10,167 bases of DNA from JOPF133 sp052144935 (GTDB lineage: Bacteria > Acidobacteriota > Terriglobia > Bryobacterales > Bryobacteraceae). The notes beneath the pieces are model-generated. The model worked only from the letters and a program-made list of their open reading frames with translations, did no database searches and was not told where the DNA came from. Both the position numbers and the translations under genes were made by a program. Positions 1 through 5,431 of the stretch are shown here, one piece after another. Numbering within the stretch: position 1 is the stretch's first letter; each line of letters begins with the position of its first letter. The stretch lies in contig JBKQPR010000220.1 of NCBI GenBank assembly GCA_052144935.1, positions 1 to 10,167 of the forward strand. The letters run 5' to 3'.

Positions 1-79
1 CGGTCCCCACATCGGAAGCCGTCGCCAAACAAAACCCATTAAAGAGCCGGCCTCGGATTGCGGTTTAGTTCAACGCGCG

Positions 80-150
80 GTTTACTCGATTCCGCGGCGA
101 ACAGGCGGTATCTGCTGACCGGCTTCCGCGCGCCGCGGAACCGAGCAAAC
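80..150. repeat. Imperfect inverted repeat, 18-bp arms
   Basis: Positions 80-97 and 133-150 are reverse complements of each other at 16 of 18 bases, separated by 35 bases. The right arm runs directly into the tandem repeat that follows and supplies part of its first copy. The structure could fold as a long hairpin in RNA or be one unit of an interspersed palindromic repeat. No coding potential is evident here. Confidence 0.7.
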
Positions 151-206
151 CTAAAGCAGTGAACCGAGCAAACCTAAAGCAGTGAACCGAGCAAACCTAA
201 AGCAGT
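138..206. repeat. Three perfect tandem copies of a 23-bp unit
   Basis: Copies lie at 138-160, 161-183 and 184-206 and are identical. Each starts GAACCGAGCAAACC and ends TAAAGCAGT. There are no spacers, so this is a short tandem array and not a CRISPR. The first 13 bases of the unit also belong to the right arm of the adjacent inverted repeat. Copy number probably varies between strains, which is an inference. Function is unknown. Confidence 0.93.
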
Positions 207-224
207 CACCATCAATCCAAAAAT

Positions 225-259
225 ATAAAAATATTTTTGTTGCGCAACTCTTGTTGCGC
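225..259. repeat. AT-rich palindrome followed by GTTGCGC repeats
   Basis: AAAAATATTTTT (225-236) is a perfect 12-bp palindrome. GTTGCGCAAC (239-248) is a perfect 10-bp palindrome, and TTGTTGCGC occurs at both 237-245 and 251-259. This is the most AT-rich spot in the left intergenic region and might hold a promoter or protein-binding site. No convincing -35/-10 pair was identified. Confidence 0.45.
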
Positions 260-343
260 CATAGGATTACGCAAAAACCGGCCGGGCGAAGCGGGGGGTC
301 GGAGCAGGTTCGTGGGGGAGAATGGGGTTGAGGAGGGGGAGAT

Positions 344-364
344 TTTTGGGGGATTCCCCCAAAA
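344..364. promoter_or_regulatory. 21-bp perfect palindrome, copy 1
   Basis: The sequence has 10-bp arms around a single central T at 354 (left arm TTTTGGGGGA, right arm TCCCCCAAAA). It is the first of two such sites upstream of the gene at 434. It may be an operator for a dimeric DNA-binding protein or an RNA hairpin; the sequence alone does not decide. Confidence 0.55.
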
Positions 365-396
365 TTTCCCCTAACTCCTTTAGTTGCAGCAAAATC

Positions 397-415
397 TTTG
401 GGGGATTCCCCCAAA
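397..415. promoter_or_regulatory. 19-bp perfect palindrome, copy 2
   Basis: This site has 9-bp arms around a central T at 406, 52 bp from the centre of copy 1. Bases 397-417 repeat 345-365 exactly over 21 bp. It ends 18 bases before the ATG at 434, so a hairpin or bound protein here could affect translation or transcription of that gene. That effect is inferred. Confidence 0.55.
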
Positions 416-433
416 ATCTCCAGTCAGACACCC

Positions 434-1084
434 ATGAACACGGAAATACTTGCGCCCACTTCGGCGGAACCGCCGGACGAGCGCGCTTTGGACCTGGCCC
501 GTTGGCTGGGTCGCCGCGAAGCTTTCGGAACCATCGCCGGACGTTGCTCCGGCGCCGATGTCGAATGCCTACGCCAGATTCGCAATCGGAAGTTATTCAG
601 GACTCGTGCCCGAAATTGGGATGAGTTCGGTAAGAAGGAGCTGCGCCTGAGCCGGCGCAAGATCGACGACGACATTCGCCACCTGGAGGAGTTCGGGCCG
701 CCGTTCTTCCAAGTTGCGCAGCTTACCCGGATTACGCCACAACAGTACCGCGCGATTGCGCCGCACGTGGCCGGCGATGGTATAAACCTGGATGGCCAGG
801 TGATCGCGTTGGTGGAAAGCAACGCCGGGCAGGTGACGGCGGCGGTGCAGGAACTGTGCCGGCGCGTGGAACCGCGGCCGGTTCAGGCGGTGAACGCGAC
901 CGTCGAAAGCAAGAGCGGTCCCGCCGTGGACAAAGCGGACGAAGCTCTACCCCGATGCGATTCGGCGGCGGAGGCGCTCGAAGGCAAGCCGATCCTGGAT
1001 GGATTGCATCGGGCGAAGGTGGCGCGGTCGCTGCGCCGCCTGCTGAACGCCGCGGCGCGATTGGCGGTGTACGCGGCACGGTAA
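434..1084 (+). CDS. Hypothetical protein with possible HTH-like segment
   Basis: This encodes 216 residues and I cannot name it with confidence. ATG 434 is preferred over an in-frame TTG at 398 because the TTG lies inside the upstream palindrome; no strong Shine-Dalgarno is visible for either. Residues about 53-85 (a LFRTRARNWDEF stretch followed by LRLSRRKIDDDIRHLEEFG) resemble the pattern in which a short 'entry' helix is followed by an L-SRR helix. That pattern occurs in helix-turn-helix segments of plasmid-partition or replication-type proteins. Residues 96-145 look helical. From 146 to 185 the chain is low-complexity and linker-like, and 186-216 is a basic helix rich in R, L and A. No signal peptide or membrane segment is seen, so it is probably cytoplasmic. 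The two palindromes directly upstream would suit autoregulation, which is inferred. The gene appears monocistronic. Confidence 0.72.
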   Translation: MNTEILAPTSAEPPDERALDLARWLGRREAFGTIAGRCSGADVECLRQIRNRKLFRTRARNWDEFGKKELRLSRRKIDDDIRHLEEFGPPFFQVAQLTRITPQQYRAIAPHVAGDGINLDGQVIALVESNAGQVTAAVQELCRRVEPRPVQAVNATVESKSGPAVDKADEALPRCDSAAEALEGKPILDGLHRAKVARSLRRLLNAAARLAVYAAR

Positions 1085-1606
1085 GCCAGGCCGGGTAGTT
1101 GGATTCCCGTGGCGCCAGCCGGGCCGCCGGGATGGAGTGAGAGCCGTCCGGTCCCGGGGGCGGCTCTCCAGCGTTCTTCTGAATTTCTACGGTTTCGATC
1201 TTCAAGACACCATCGGTATCCGCGGTTGGCGTTGCGGGCTTCATCCGTTGTTATCCATTGTGTATGTCTTCCGGAGACCAGCAGCGGTGGGTTGACGCGA
1301 TCGGCAGCACAATCCGTAAGTCGCGCCTGTCCCTAAGCCGCGCCTGTGCCTGTCGCCGATTCCATGGCAGCGGCACCGTCGTAAGTAACCCTTAGTGGCG
1401 TCCCGCACATAATCGCAGCATGTGTGTGAACGCTCCCACGGGGCGGATTCCATTTGCCCTGTAAGAACTACCTGCCGGCCTCCTGACGAACCGGCCTGTT
1501 TCTTCGAGACTGATGGGATCTAAGCAGTTAGCGGCAATGGCATGTAGCGTGCCCCACCTATGCACTGTAAGGCCATCTTGGCCGCGGCTCGGATGGCACA
1601 CTAAGC
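1085..1606. other. Long intergenic region without a recognisable gene
   Basis: About 520 bases separate the hypothetical gene from the sortase-related cluster. Short open frames exist on both strands but none looks like a protein. Visible structure comprises the candidate terminator, an 18-bp-period imperfect direct repeat around TAAG-CGCGCCTGT (1317-1330 and 1334-1347), and a small GCCGG/CCGGC stem near 1473-1494 followed by a T-rich run. A TTGACG at 1292 is the only -35-like box noticed and has no convincing -10 partner. The region presumably carries the promoter and an untranslated leader for the downstream cluster. Confidence 0.45.
1139..1168 (+). terminator. Candidate terminator hairpin after the 434-1084 gene
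   Basis: GAGAGCCG at 1139-1146 pairs perfectly with CGGCTCTC at 1161-1168. The stem extends by a T-G wobble and two C-G pairs to 11 bp, leaving an 8-base loop. It lies 55 bases after the stop codon. No strong T-run follows, so it is a weak intrinsic terminator candidate or a transcript-end stabiliser. Confidence 0.4.
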
Positions 1607-1612
1607 ATGTTT

Positions 1613-1622
1613 AGGAAAGGAA
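1613..1622 (+). promoter_or_regulatory. Shine-Dalgarno that sets the start at 1631
   Basis: The purine run AGGAAAGGAA ends 8 bases before ATG 1631. It lies downstream of the alternative in-frame ATG at 1607, so it supports 1631 as the true start. Confidence 0.75.
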
Positions 1623-1630
1623 CTATTTCC

Positions 1631-2383
1631 ATGAAAGAGTCACTTAGCGATTCGCGAATAGCCTTTGCACTCTTCGCCGTCGCGCTGGCGGCGGGCATTG
1701 CCGCACCATGTGCGAAAGCGGACGAGTGGAACAAGAGGACCATCCTCACCGTGAATGAAACCATCCAGGTGCAAGACGCTGTGCTGCAACCCGGTCAGTA
1801 TGTCATGCGGCTTCTCGACTCCAGCTCGGACCGGCACGTCGTCCAGATTTTTAATGGACGTGAAAACCACATCGTCGCCACGATCCTGGCGATTCCCACG
1901 CAGCGCCTGAATCCGGCCGGCGAGACTCAATTCACTTTCTGGGAAACGCCCTCGGGCACGGCCAAGGCCATGCGGGATTGGTATTATCCCGGGGACCTGA
2001 TCGGCGAGGAGTTTCGGTACCCCAAGAACCTCTATCAGGTTGCCATGGTAACCCCCGAGCCCGCTCCGGCTCCGAGCGCTCTCGTGACGCCACTCCCTGA
2101 GGCAACCGACACTACACCGCCGCCCGACACTACACCGCCGCCAGTGGTTGAGCAGCCAACTCCCGATACGAGCATGGACAACGCCGAGCCCGAGGAGACT
2201 CCCGCTCCGGTAACTCCTCCCGCAGAGGACCAGGACCAGGCTGCCGCTCCGCCAGCCAGTCCTGAGCCGCCGCCGCCGCCCCCGAGTCTCCCCCAGACCG
2301 GAAGCCCCTATCCAACGCTGGGCATCGCCGGCGTGGTGTTACTTGCGCTGGGTGGTGTGCTACGCCTGAGGCGGCTGGCGTAA
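1631..2383 (+). CDS. Secreted protein with C-terminal LPQTG sorting signal
   Basis: This encodes 250 residues and is probably the sortase substrate of this locus. Residues 1-30 form a signal peptide: a short charged start, a hydrophobic core about 11-25, and an AKA cleavage site before DEWNK. Residues 31-137 form a compact domain with the features DEWNKRTILTVNE, LQPGQYVMRLLDSSSDRHVVQIF and WYYPGD. I recall this family as common in Acidobacteriota and uncharacterised. Residues 141-218 are a Pro/Glu/Thr-rich spacer, including a perfect 18-bp DNA duplication. The end is a textbook tripartite sorting signal: LPQTG at 220-224, a hydrophobic helix about 229-244, and a short basic tail RLRRLA. ATG 1631 is chosen over 1607 because of the Shine-Dalgarno spacing and because it begins the signal peptide cleanly. 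A VWA gene follows after 51 bp, then a sortase. The anchoring target in a diderm envelope is unknown. Confidence 0.87.
   Translation: MKESLSDSRIAFALFAVALAAGIAAPCAKADEWNKRTILTVNETIQVQDAVLQPGQYVMRLLDSSSDRHVVQIFNGRENHIVATILAIPTQRLNPAGETQFTFWETPSGTAKAMRDWYYPGDLIGEEFRYPKNLYQVAMVTPEPAPAPSALVTPLPEATDTTPPPDTTPPPVVEQPTPDTSMDNAEPEETPAPVTPPAEDQDQAAAPPASPEPPPPPPSLPQTGSPYPTLGIAGVVLLALGGVLRLRRLA
2107..2142 (+). repeat. Perfect 18-bp tandem duplication in the Pro-rich spacer
   Basis: The unit CGACACTACACCGCCGCC occurs twice in direct succession (2107-2124, 2125-2142) and encodes two copies of a six-residue D-T-T-P-P-P repeat. Because the third-codon positions are identical too, this looks like a recent duplication that lengthens the stalk in frame. 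Confidence 0.9.
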
Positions 2384-2396
2384 AGTAAGTCGCCAG

Positions 2397-2427
2397 AAGC
2401 CTGGTAGCAACTCAAGAAAGCCTGGTA
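2397..2427 (+). repeat. Direct repeat AAGCCTGGTA in the gap before the VWA gene
   Basis: AAGCCTGGTA occurs at 2397-2406 and 2418-2427, a 21-bp period, inside the 51-bp gap between the LPQTG gene and the VWA gene. The role is unknown. It may be a remnant duplication or a binding site. Confidence 0.5.
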
Positions 2428-2434
2428 ATCACCC

Positions 2435-3379
2435 ATGAAACGGCGCACGGCAATTCGAGTCCTGACGATTGCCGGCGCCGTTTCTTGTTTTTCGCGGCTG
2501 CCCGGCCGCGTCCCCCAGCAGGAGCCGCAGGATTTCGTCATCCGCAGCGACGTCCGCCTTGTCCTGCTCGACGTCGCGGTGAAGGACCGCCGCGGCGGGT
2601 TTGTGGCGGGCTTGACCAAAGATAACTTCACCATCCTGGAAAACGGCGCGGCGCAGCGCATCACCGTTTTCGCCAACGAGGATGTCCCGGTCACCGTCGG
2701 GATTTTAGTGGACGAAAGCCGCAGTATGTTGCCCAAGCGCAATGACGTTCTCTCGGCTGCCGGCGCCTTTATCCAAACCTCCAATCCGCGGGACGAGATT
2801 TTCGTCTTGAACTTCAACGACGACGTGAAACGCGGCCTGCCCGGCGCGACGCTTTTCTCGGACAACATCGACCAATTGCGGGCGGCTCTTTATCGCGGCG
2901 TTCCCCGCGGCATGACCGCCCTCAACGACGCCGTGGTGGAGGGCCTCCAGCAGCTTGGACTCGGCAGACGCGACAAGAAGGCCCTGGTGGTCATCAGCGA
3001 CGGCGGCGACAACGCCAGCCAGCACACGCGCGCCGAGATGTTCGATATGGCAGACCGCAGCATCGCGACCATTTACACAGTCGGGTTATCGGACCCTACC
3101 GATCCGGATTGGAATCCGGGTATTTTGAAAAGTCTCGCGAATGTCAGCGGCGGTGAAGCCTTTCTCCTGGAGGATCCCTCCGCCATAACGGCCATCTGCG
3201 AAGACATCGCCAAGGAAATCCGCACGCGTTACACGATCGGCTATCAACCTCCGCTCGATAACCATGGCTCGCTGCGGCACATTCAAGTGCGCGTCTCCGC
3301 GCCCGGCCGCTCCGCGCTGAGCGCGCGCACTCGCACCAGGTATCGCTATGACGAACTCCAGAGTCCGGGCAGTAAATAA
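2435..3379 (+). CDS. Secreted VWA-domain protein of acidobacterial type
   Basis: This encodes 314 residues and resembles the acidobacterial VWFA-related family. Residues 1-28 carry a basic MKRR start and a short hydrophobic core, read as an export signal. AVSC at 15-18 is a weak lipobox, so it could be a lipoprotein. Residues 34-82 match the usual N-terminal beta region (VRLVLLDVAVKD, LTKDNFTILENG). The VWA domain spans about 85-270 with a complete MIDAS: D93-x-S95-x-S97, T161 and D189 (in ISDGGDN). A C-terminal beta segment includes RTRYTIGYQP (263-272). MIDAS sites bind a divalent cation and usually mediate protein or ligand binding. There is no LPXTG motif and no membrane helix at the C terminus. 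It sits between the LPQTG protein and the sortase and overlaps the latter, which suggests a shared role at the cell surface. No strong Shine-Dalgarno is visible before ATG 2435. Confidence 0.9.
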   Translation: MKRRTAIRVLTIAGAVSCFSRLPGRVPQQEPQDFVIRSDVRLVLLDVAVKDRRGGFVAGLTKDNFTILENGAAQRITVFANEDVPVTVGILVDESRSMLPKRNDVLSAAGAFIQTSNPRDEIFVLNFNDDVKRGLPGATLFSDNIDQLRAALYRGVPRGMTALNDAVVEGLQQLGLGRRDKKALVVISDGGDNASQHTRAEMFDMADRSIATIYTVGLSDPTDPDWNPGILKSLANVSGGEAFLLEDPSAITAICEDIAKEIRTRYTIGYQPPLDNHGSLRHIQVRVSAPGRSALSARTRTRYRYDELQSPGSK

Positions 3380-4103
3380 GATAAGAAAGTGTATCTCGAA
3401 CGCTTTGCTGTTGGCCGGCATCATAGGCGTCGGAATCTGGGTATGGTCGATCGTTCGTGTCGCCATCTTCCAGGACCGGGCGAACCGGGAGTTCGACGAG
3501 CAAACCCAAAACGCCCCGCCCCCATCCAGCGCTCCGCCGCGTTCCGCGGTGAAACCTTTCCCCGAGCCAGGCGCGCTCATCGGCCGCCTGGTGATTCCGC
3601 GGCTGCACCTGCGCGCGATGGTTCGGGAGGGAACAGATGAAGATACGCTCGATGAGGCCCTCGGCCACATGCGGGGCACTGCATTGCCTGGAGGGTCCGG
3701 CAACGTCGGAATCGCCGGGCACCGCGACACCCTGTTTCGCTGCTTACGCGATATTTCAAAAGACGATTTGATCGTTTTTCAGACCAGTCACGGAAGTTAC
3801 ACCTACGACGTGGAAAACACCGCCATCGTCAAGCCCCAGGATGTGGGGGTGCTTGCTCCCGGCGCCCACTCCGAGATCACTCTCGTAACCTGTTATCCAT
3901 TCCATTACGTGGGCCCGGCGCCGGATCGCTTTATTGTCAGGGCGCGCCTGCTCTCCCAGAAGCCGGCTGGACAGGGGCCGGCCCGGGAACCGCGCAATAG
4001 CTCCTCACCAGGGAAGAAATTACTCTCCCGGCGCATCAAGCCGCCTGCCAGACATTCGGCCTTGCGTGGACCGGATGAAGGCTTACGTTTGCCGGATGAA
4101 TAA
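3348..4103 (+). CDS. Sortase, class D-like transpeptidase
   Basis: This encodes 251 residues. Sortases cleave an LPXTG-type motif between T and G and transfer the protein to an amine acceptor. One N-terminal membrane helix (about 18-40) is followed by a Pro-rich linker (56-74) and the sortase domain (78-201). All three catalytic residues are present: H125 in GIAGHRDT, C182 in TLVTCYPF and R194 in PDRFIVRA. The YPF after the cysteine and the type-II membrane layout fit class D-like enzymes of non-Firmicute bacteria; the class is inferred. ATG 3348 overlaps the end of the VWA gene by 32 bp with AGG 7 bases upstream, suggesting translational coupling. Residues about 203-251 form a basic, disordered extension beyond the usual end of the fold. 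The likely substrate is the LPQTG protein two genes upstream. Confidence 0.92.
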   Translation: MTNSRVRAVNKIRKCISNALLLAGIIGVGIWVWSIVRVAIFQDRANREFDEQTQNAPPPSSAPPRSAVKPFPEPGALIGRLVIPRLHLRAMVREGTDEDTLDEALGHMRGTALPGGSGNVGIAGHRDTLFRCLRDISKDDLIVFQTSHGSYTYDVENTAIVKPQDVGVLAPGAHSEITLVTCYPFHYVGPAPDRFIVRARLLSQKPAGQGPAREPRNSSSPGKKLLSRRIKPPARHSALRGPDEGLRLPDE

Positions 4104-4310
4104 GTTGCGATGGCGTGGCGACTCAGTTGCTCCTAGGCGAACAGGTAGATAGTTTAACAGAGTAAAACCGGCGAATCTTCCGGCCAGGGAAAAGAGATTG
4201 TTTTGGCGATCGCCCGGCCGGCCATGATCCGGCTATCTGCTACTGCACGGAACGCGGGCCGGTAGCCGCGCCGGCGGGCGCGAATGCTTCTTCCCCGCAA
4301 TGATCGGAAG

Positions 4311-4343
4311 TTTGTCACTTAGGAAATTTGTCACTTAAGGAAA
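4311..4343 (+). repeat. Tandem duplication in the leader of the coiled-coil gene
   Basis: TTTGTCACTTAGGAAA (4311-4326) is followed directly by TTTGTCACTTAAGGAAA (4327-4343), the same unit with one extra A. The second copy contributes to the purine-rich Shine-Dalgarno (4337-4347), 8 bases ahead of ATG 4356. The first copy therefore looks like a spare ribosome-binding segment or part of a repeated operator. Confidence 0.8.
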
Positions 4344-4355
4344 GAGGTAAATCGT

Positions 4356-5255
4356 ATGACGAACGGAACCAACGACCACAACGATGATCGGCCAACGGCG
4401 CCACCGCAGGAGGCGCGCACGCCCATATTCCTGTACGCCGCGTTAGCGCTGGCTGTCATCGCCATCATCATTCTCGGCTTCAACGCTCATCAGCTTTCCA
4501 CCAGATTGTCTACGCTGCAAGAGAATATGCAGTCGCAGAACACCGAGCTGAGCGACCAGCTTGCCCAAGTCGCGGCAGCGACCAATCAGAGCCTCGAGAC
4601 GGTTGCCCAGCAAGCCCGCGAAGCCGCGCAGAACGTCGAGGACCACGCGCGATCGGAAGTGCGGAAGGCGGGCGCAAGCCTGTCTGCCAAGCTCGCCGAA
4701 CAGCAGCAGAACCAGCAGCAGGTGGCGGGCGAAGTCGACCAATTGAAGCAGGCCTCCAGCGACGCCAGCTCGAAGCTCAGCGAAATCAGCGCCGATGTGA
4801 GCAGTGTCAAGGGAGATGTCAGCGGAGTTAAGGGCGACATCGCATCCACCCAATCGGACGTGCAGCAGCACGGCACCGATTTGAAGCGGGTCACAGGGGA
4901 TATGGGTGTGATGAGCGGCCTGATCGCCACCAACGCACAGGAACTCAAGGAGCTGAGGCAGTTGGGCGAACGCGAGTATCTCGAGTTCGATCTGAAAAGG
5001 GGCGGCGGTCCGCAAAAAGTCGGCAAGATCCAGTTGATCCTCGACAAGGCGGATCCCAAGAGAAACCGGTTCACCGTCGACGTAATGGCCGACGACAAGC
5101 GGGTGCAGAAGAGAGACCGGACCATCAATGAGCCGGTACAACTCTATGTGTCCGGCAGCCGGCAACCCTGTGAAATCGTAGTCAACGAAGTGAAGAAAGA
5201 CGAGGTGGTCGGCTATTTCGCCGTCCCCAAGGCGACCACCGTGGCAAGCCGCTAA
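4356..5255 (+). CDS. Membrane-anchored coiled-coil protein, unknown function
   Basis: This encodes 299 residues. A charged, Asn/Asp-rich N terminus (1-22) precedes one membrane helix (about 23-42), and the rest is probably periplasmic. Residues 45-205 are strongly helical and heptad-like, rich in A, Q, E, S and K. Within them, 141-182 is a striking series of seven-residue units each ending in D (VSSVKGD, VSGVKGD, IASTQSD, VQQHGTD, LKRVTGD). Residues about 206-295 form a separate beta-rich domain beginning REYLEFDLKRG, with PVQLYVSGSRQPCEIVV near the end. The likely architecture is an inner-membrane anchor, an oligomeric coiled-coil stalk and a C-terminal head. I believe similar proteins occur in Acidobacteriota without an assigned role. 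A good Shine-Dalgarno (4337-4347) supports the start. The 252-bp gap from the sortase argues for a separate transcript, so a role in the sortase system is only speculation. Confidence 0.8.
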   Translation: MTNGTNDHNDDRPTAPPQEARTPIFLYAALALAVIAIIILGFNAHQLSTRLSTLQENMQSQNTELSDQLAQVAAATNQSLETVAQQAREAAQNVEDHARSEVRKAGASLSAKLAEQQQNQQQVAGEVDQLKQASSDASSKLSEISADVSSVKGDVSGVKGDIASTQSDVQQHGTDLKRVTGDMGVMSGLIATNAQELKELRQLGEREYLEFDLKRGGGPQKVGKIQLILDKADPKRNRFTVDVMADDKRVQKRDRTINEPVQLYVSGSRQPCEIVVNEVKKDEVVGYFAVPKATTVASR

Positions 5256-5324
5256 ACTGCTCGAAAGCCGGCTACGCTCCACTAAGGAACCGCGCAAGAA
5301 TAAGTTGTACGCTTGGCTGAATGG

Positions 5325-5377
5325 CAGGCGTGGCGCAGGCTCTCAGCCTGCTGCGTCGGCACTCGTGCCGACGCCTG
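5325..5377. repeat. REP-like palindromic element, left part
   Basis: Two strong hairpins lie side by side: GCAGGCT-CTC-AGCCTGC (5335-5351) and GCGTCGGCAC-TC-GTGCCGACGC (5353-5374). Flanking CAGGCGT (5325-5331) and ACGCCTG (5371-5377) can pair as an alternative outer stem. This matches GC-rich intergenic repeats I recall from Solibacter-type genomes. The insertion sequence begins at its right edge, and a third hairpin of similar style lies at the far end of the insertion. Confidence 0.75.
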
Positions 5378-5393
5378 GAGATTGGCCAGTTCT
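5375..5393 (+). repeat. Left terminal inverted repeat
   Basis: CTGGAGATTGGCCA (5375-5388) matches the reverse complement of 7917-7930 perfectly over 14 bases, and 17 of 19 bases match over 5375-5393. The outermost one or two bases may belong to the target site. Confidence 0.85.
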
Positions 5394-5431
5394 AAGAGAC
5401 AATTCGGGGAAGTGGACGACTACAGTGAATC

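Larger units (their letters stand above)
1..433. other. Non-coding, repeat-rich left intergenic region
   Basis: No reading frame here resembles a protein. The stretch holds the inverted repeat, the 23-bp tandem array, the AT-rich palindrome and the twin palindromes described separately. Short open frames on both strands cross the palindromes and look fortuitous. Nothing recognisable is seen in 1-79. Confidence 0.6.

Noticed and set aside
138..206. Possible CRISPR array
   Set aside because: The 23-bp copies are directly adjacent with no spacers, and no Cas-like genes are present.
398..433. TTG start extending the first gene upstream
   Set aside because: It would begin inside the second palindrome, and the added residues are encoded by repeat sequence. 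ATG 434 is simpler.
732..1244. Minus-strand open frame (170 codons) opposite the first gene
   Set aside because: The Pro/Arg-rich translation is typical of an antisense shadow in GC-rich DNA, and there is no plausible ribosome-binding site.
1085..1606. Riboswitch such as c-di-GMP-I in the leader of the LPQTG gene
   Set aside because: I looked for conserved core patterns by eye and found none; only small hairpins and a short direct repeat are visible.
4443..5297. Long minus-strand open frame (284 codons) opposite the coiled-coil gene
   Set aside because: It is antisense to a well-supported gene with a good Shine-Dalgarno and clear domain layout. Its translation resembles no protein and arises from GC-rich codon bias.
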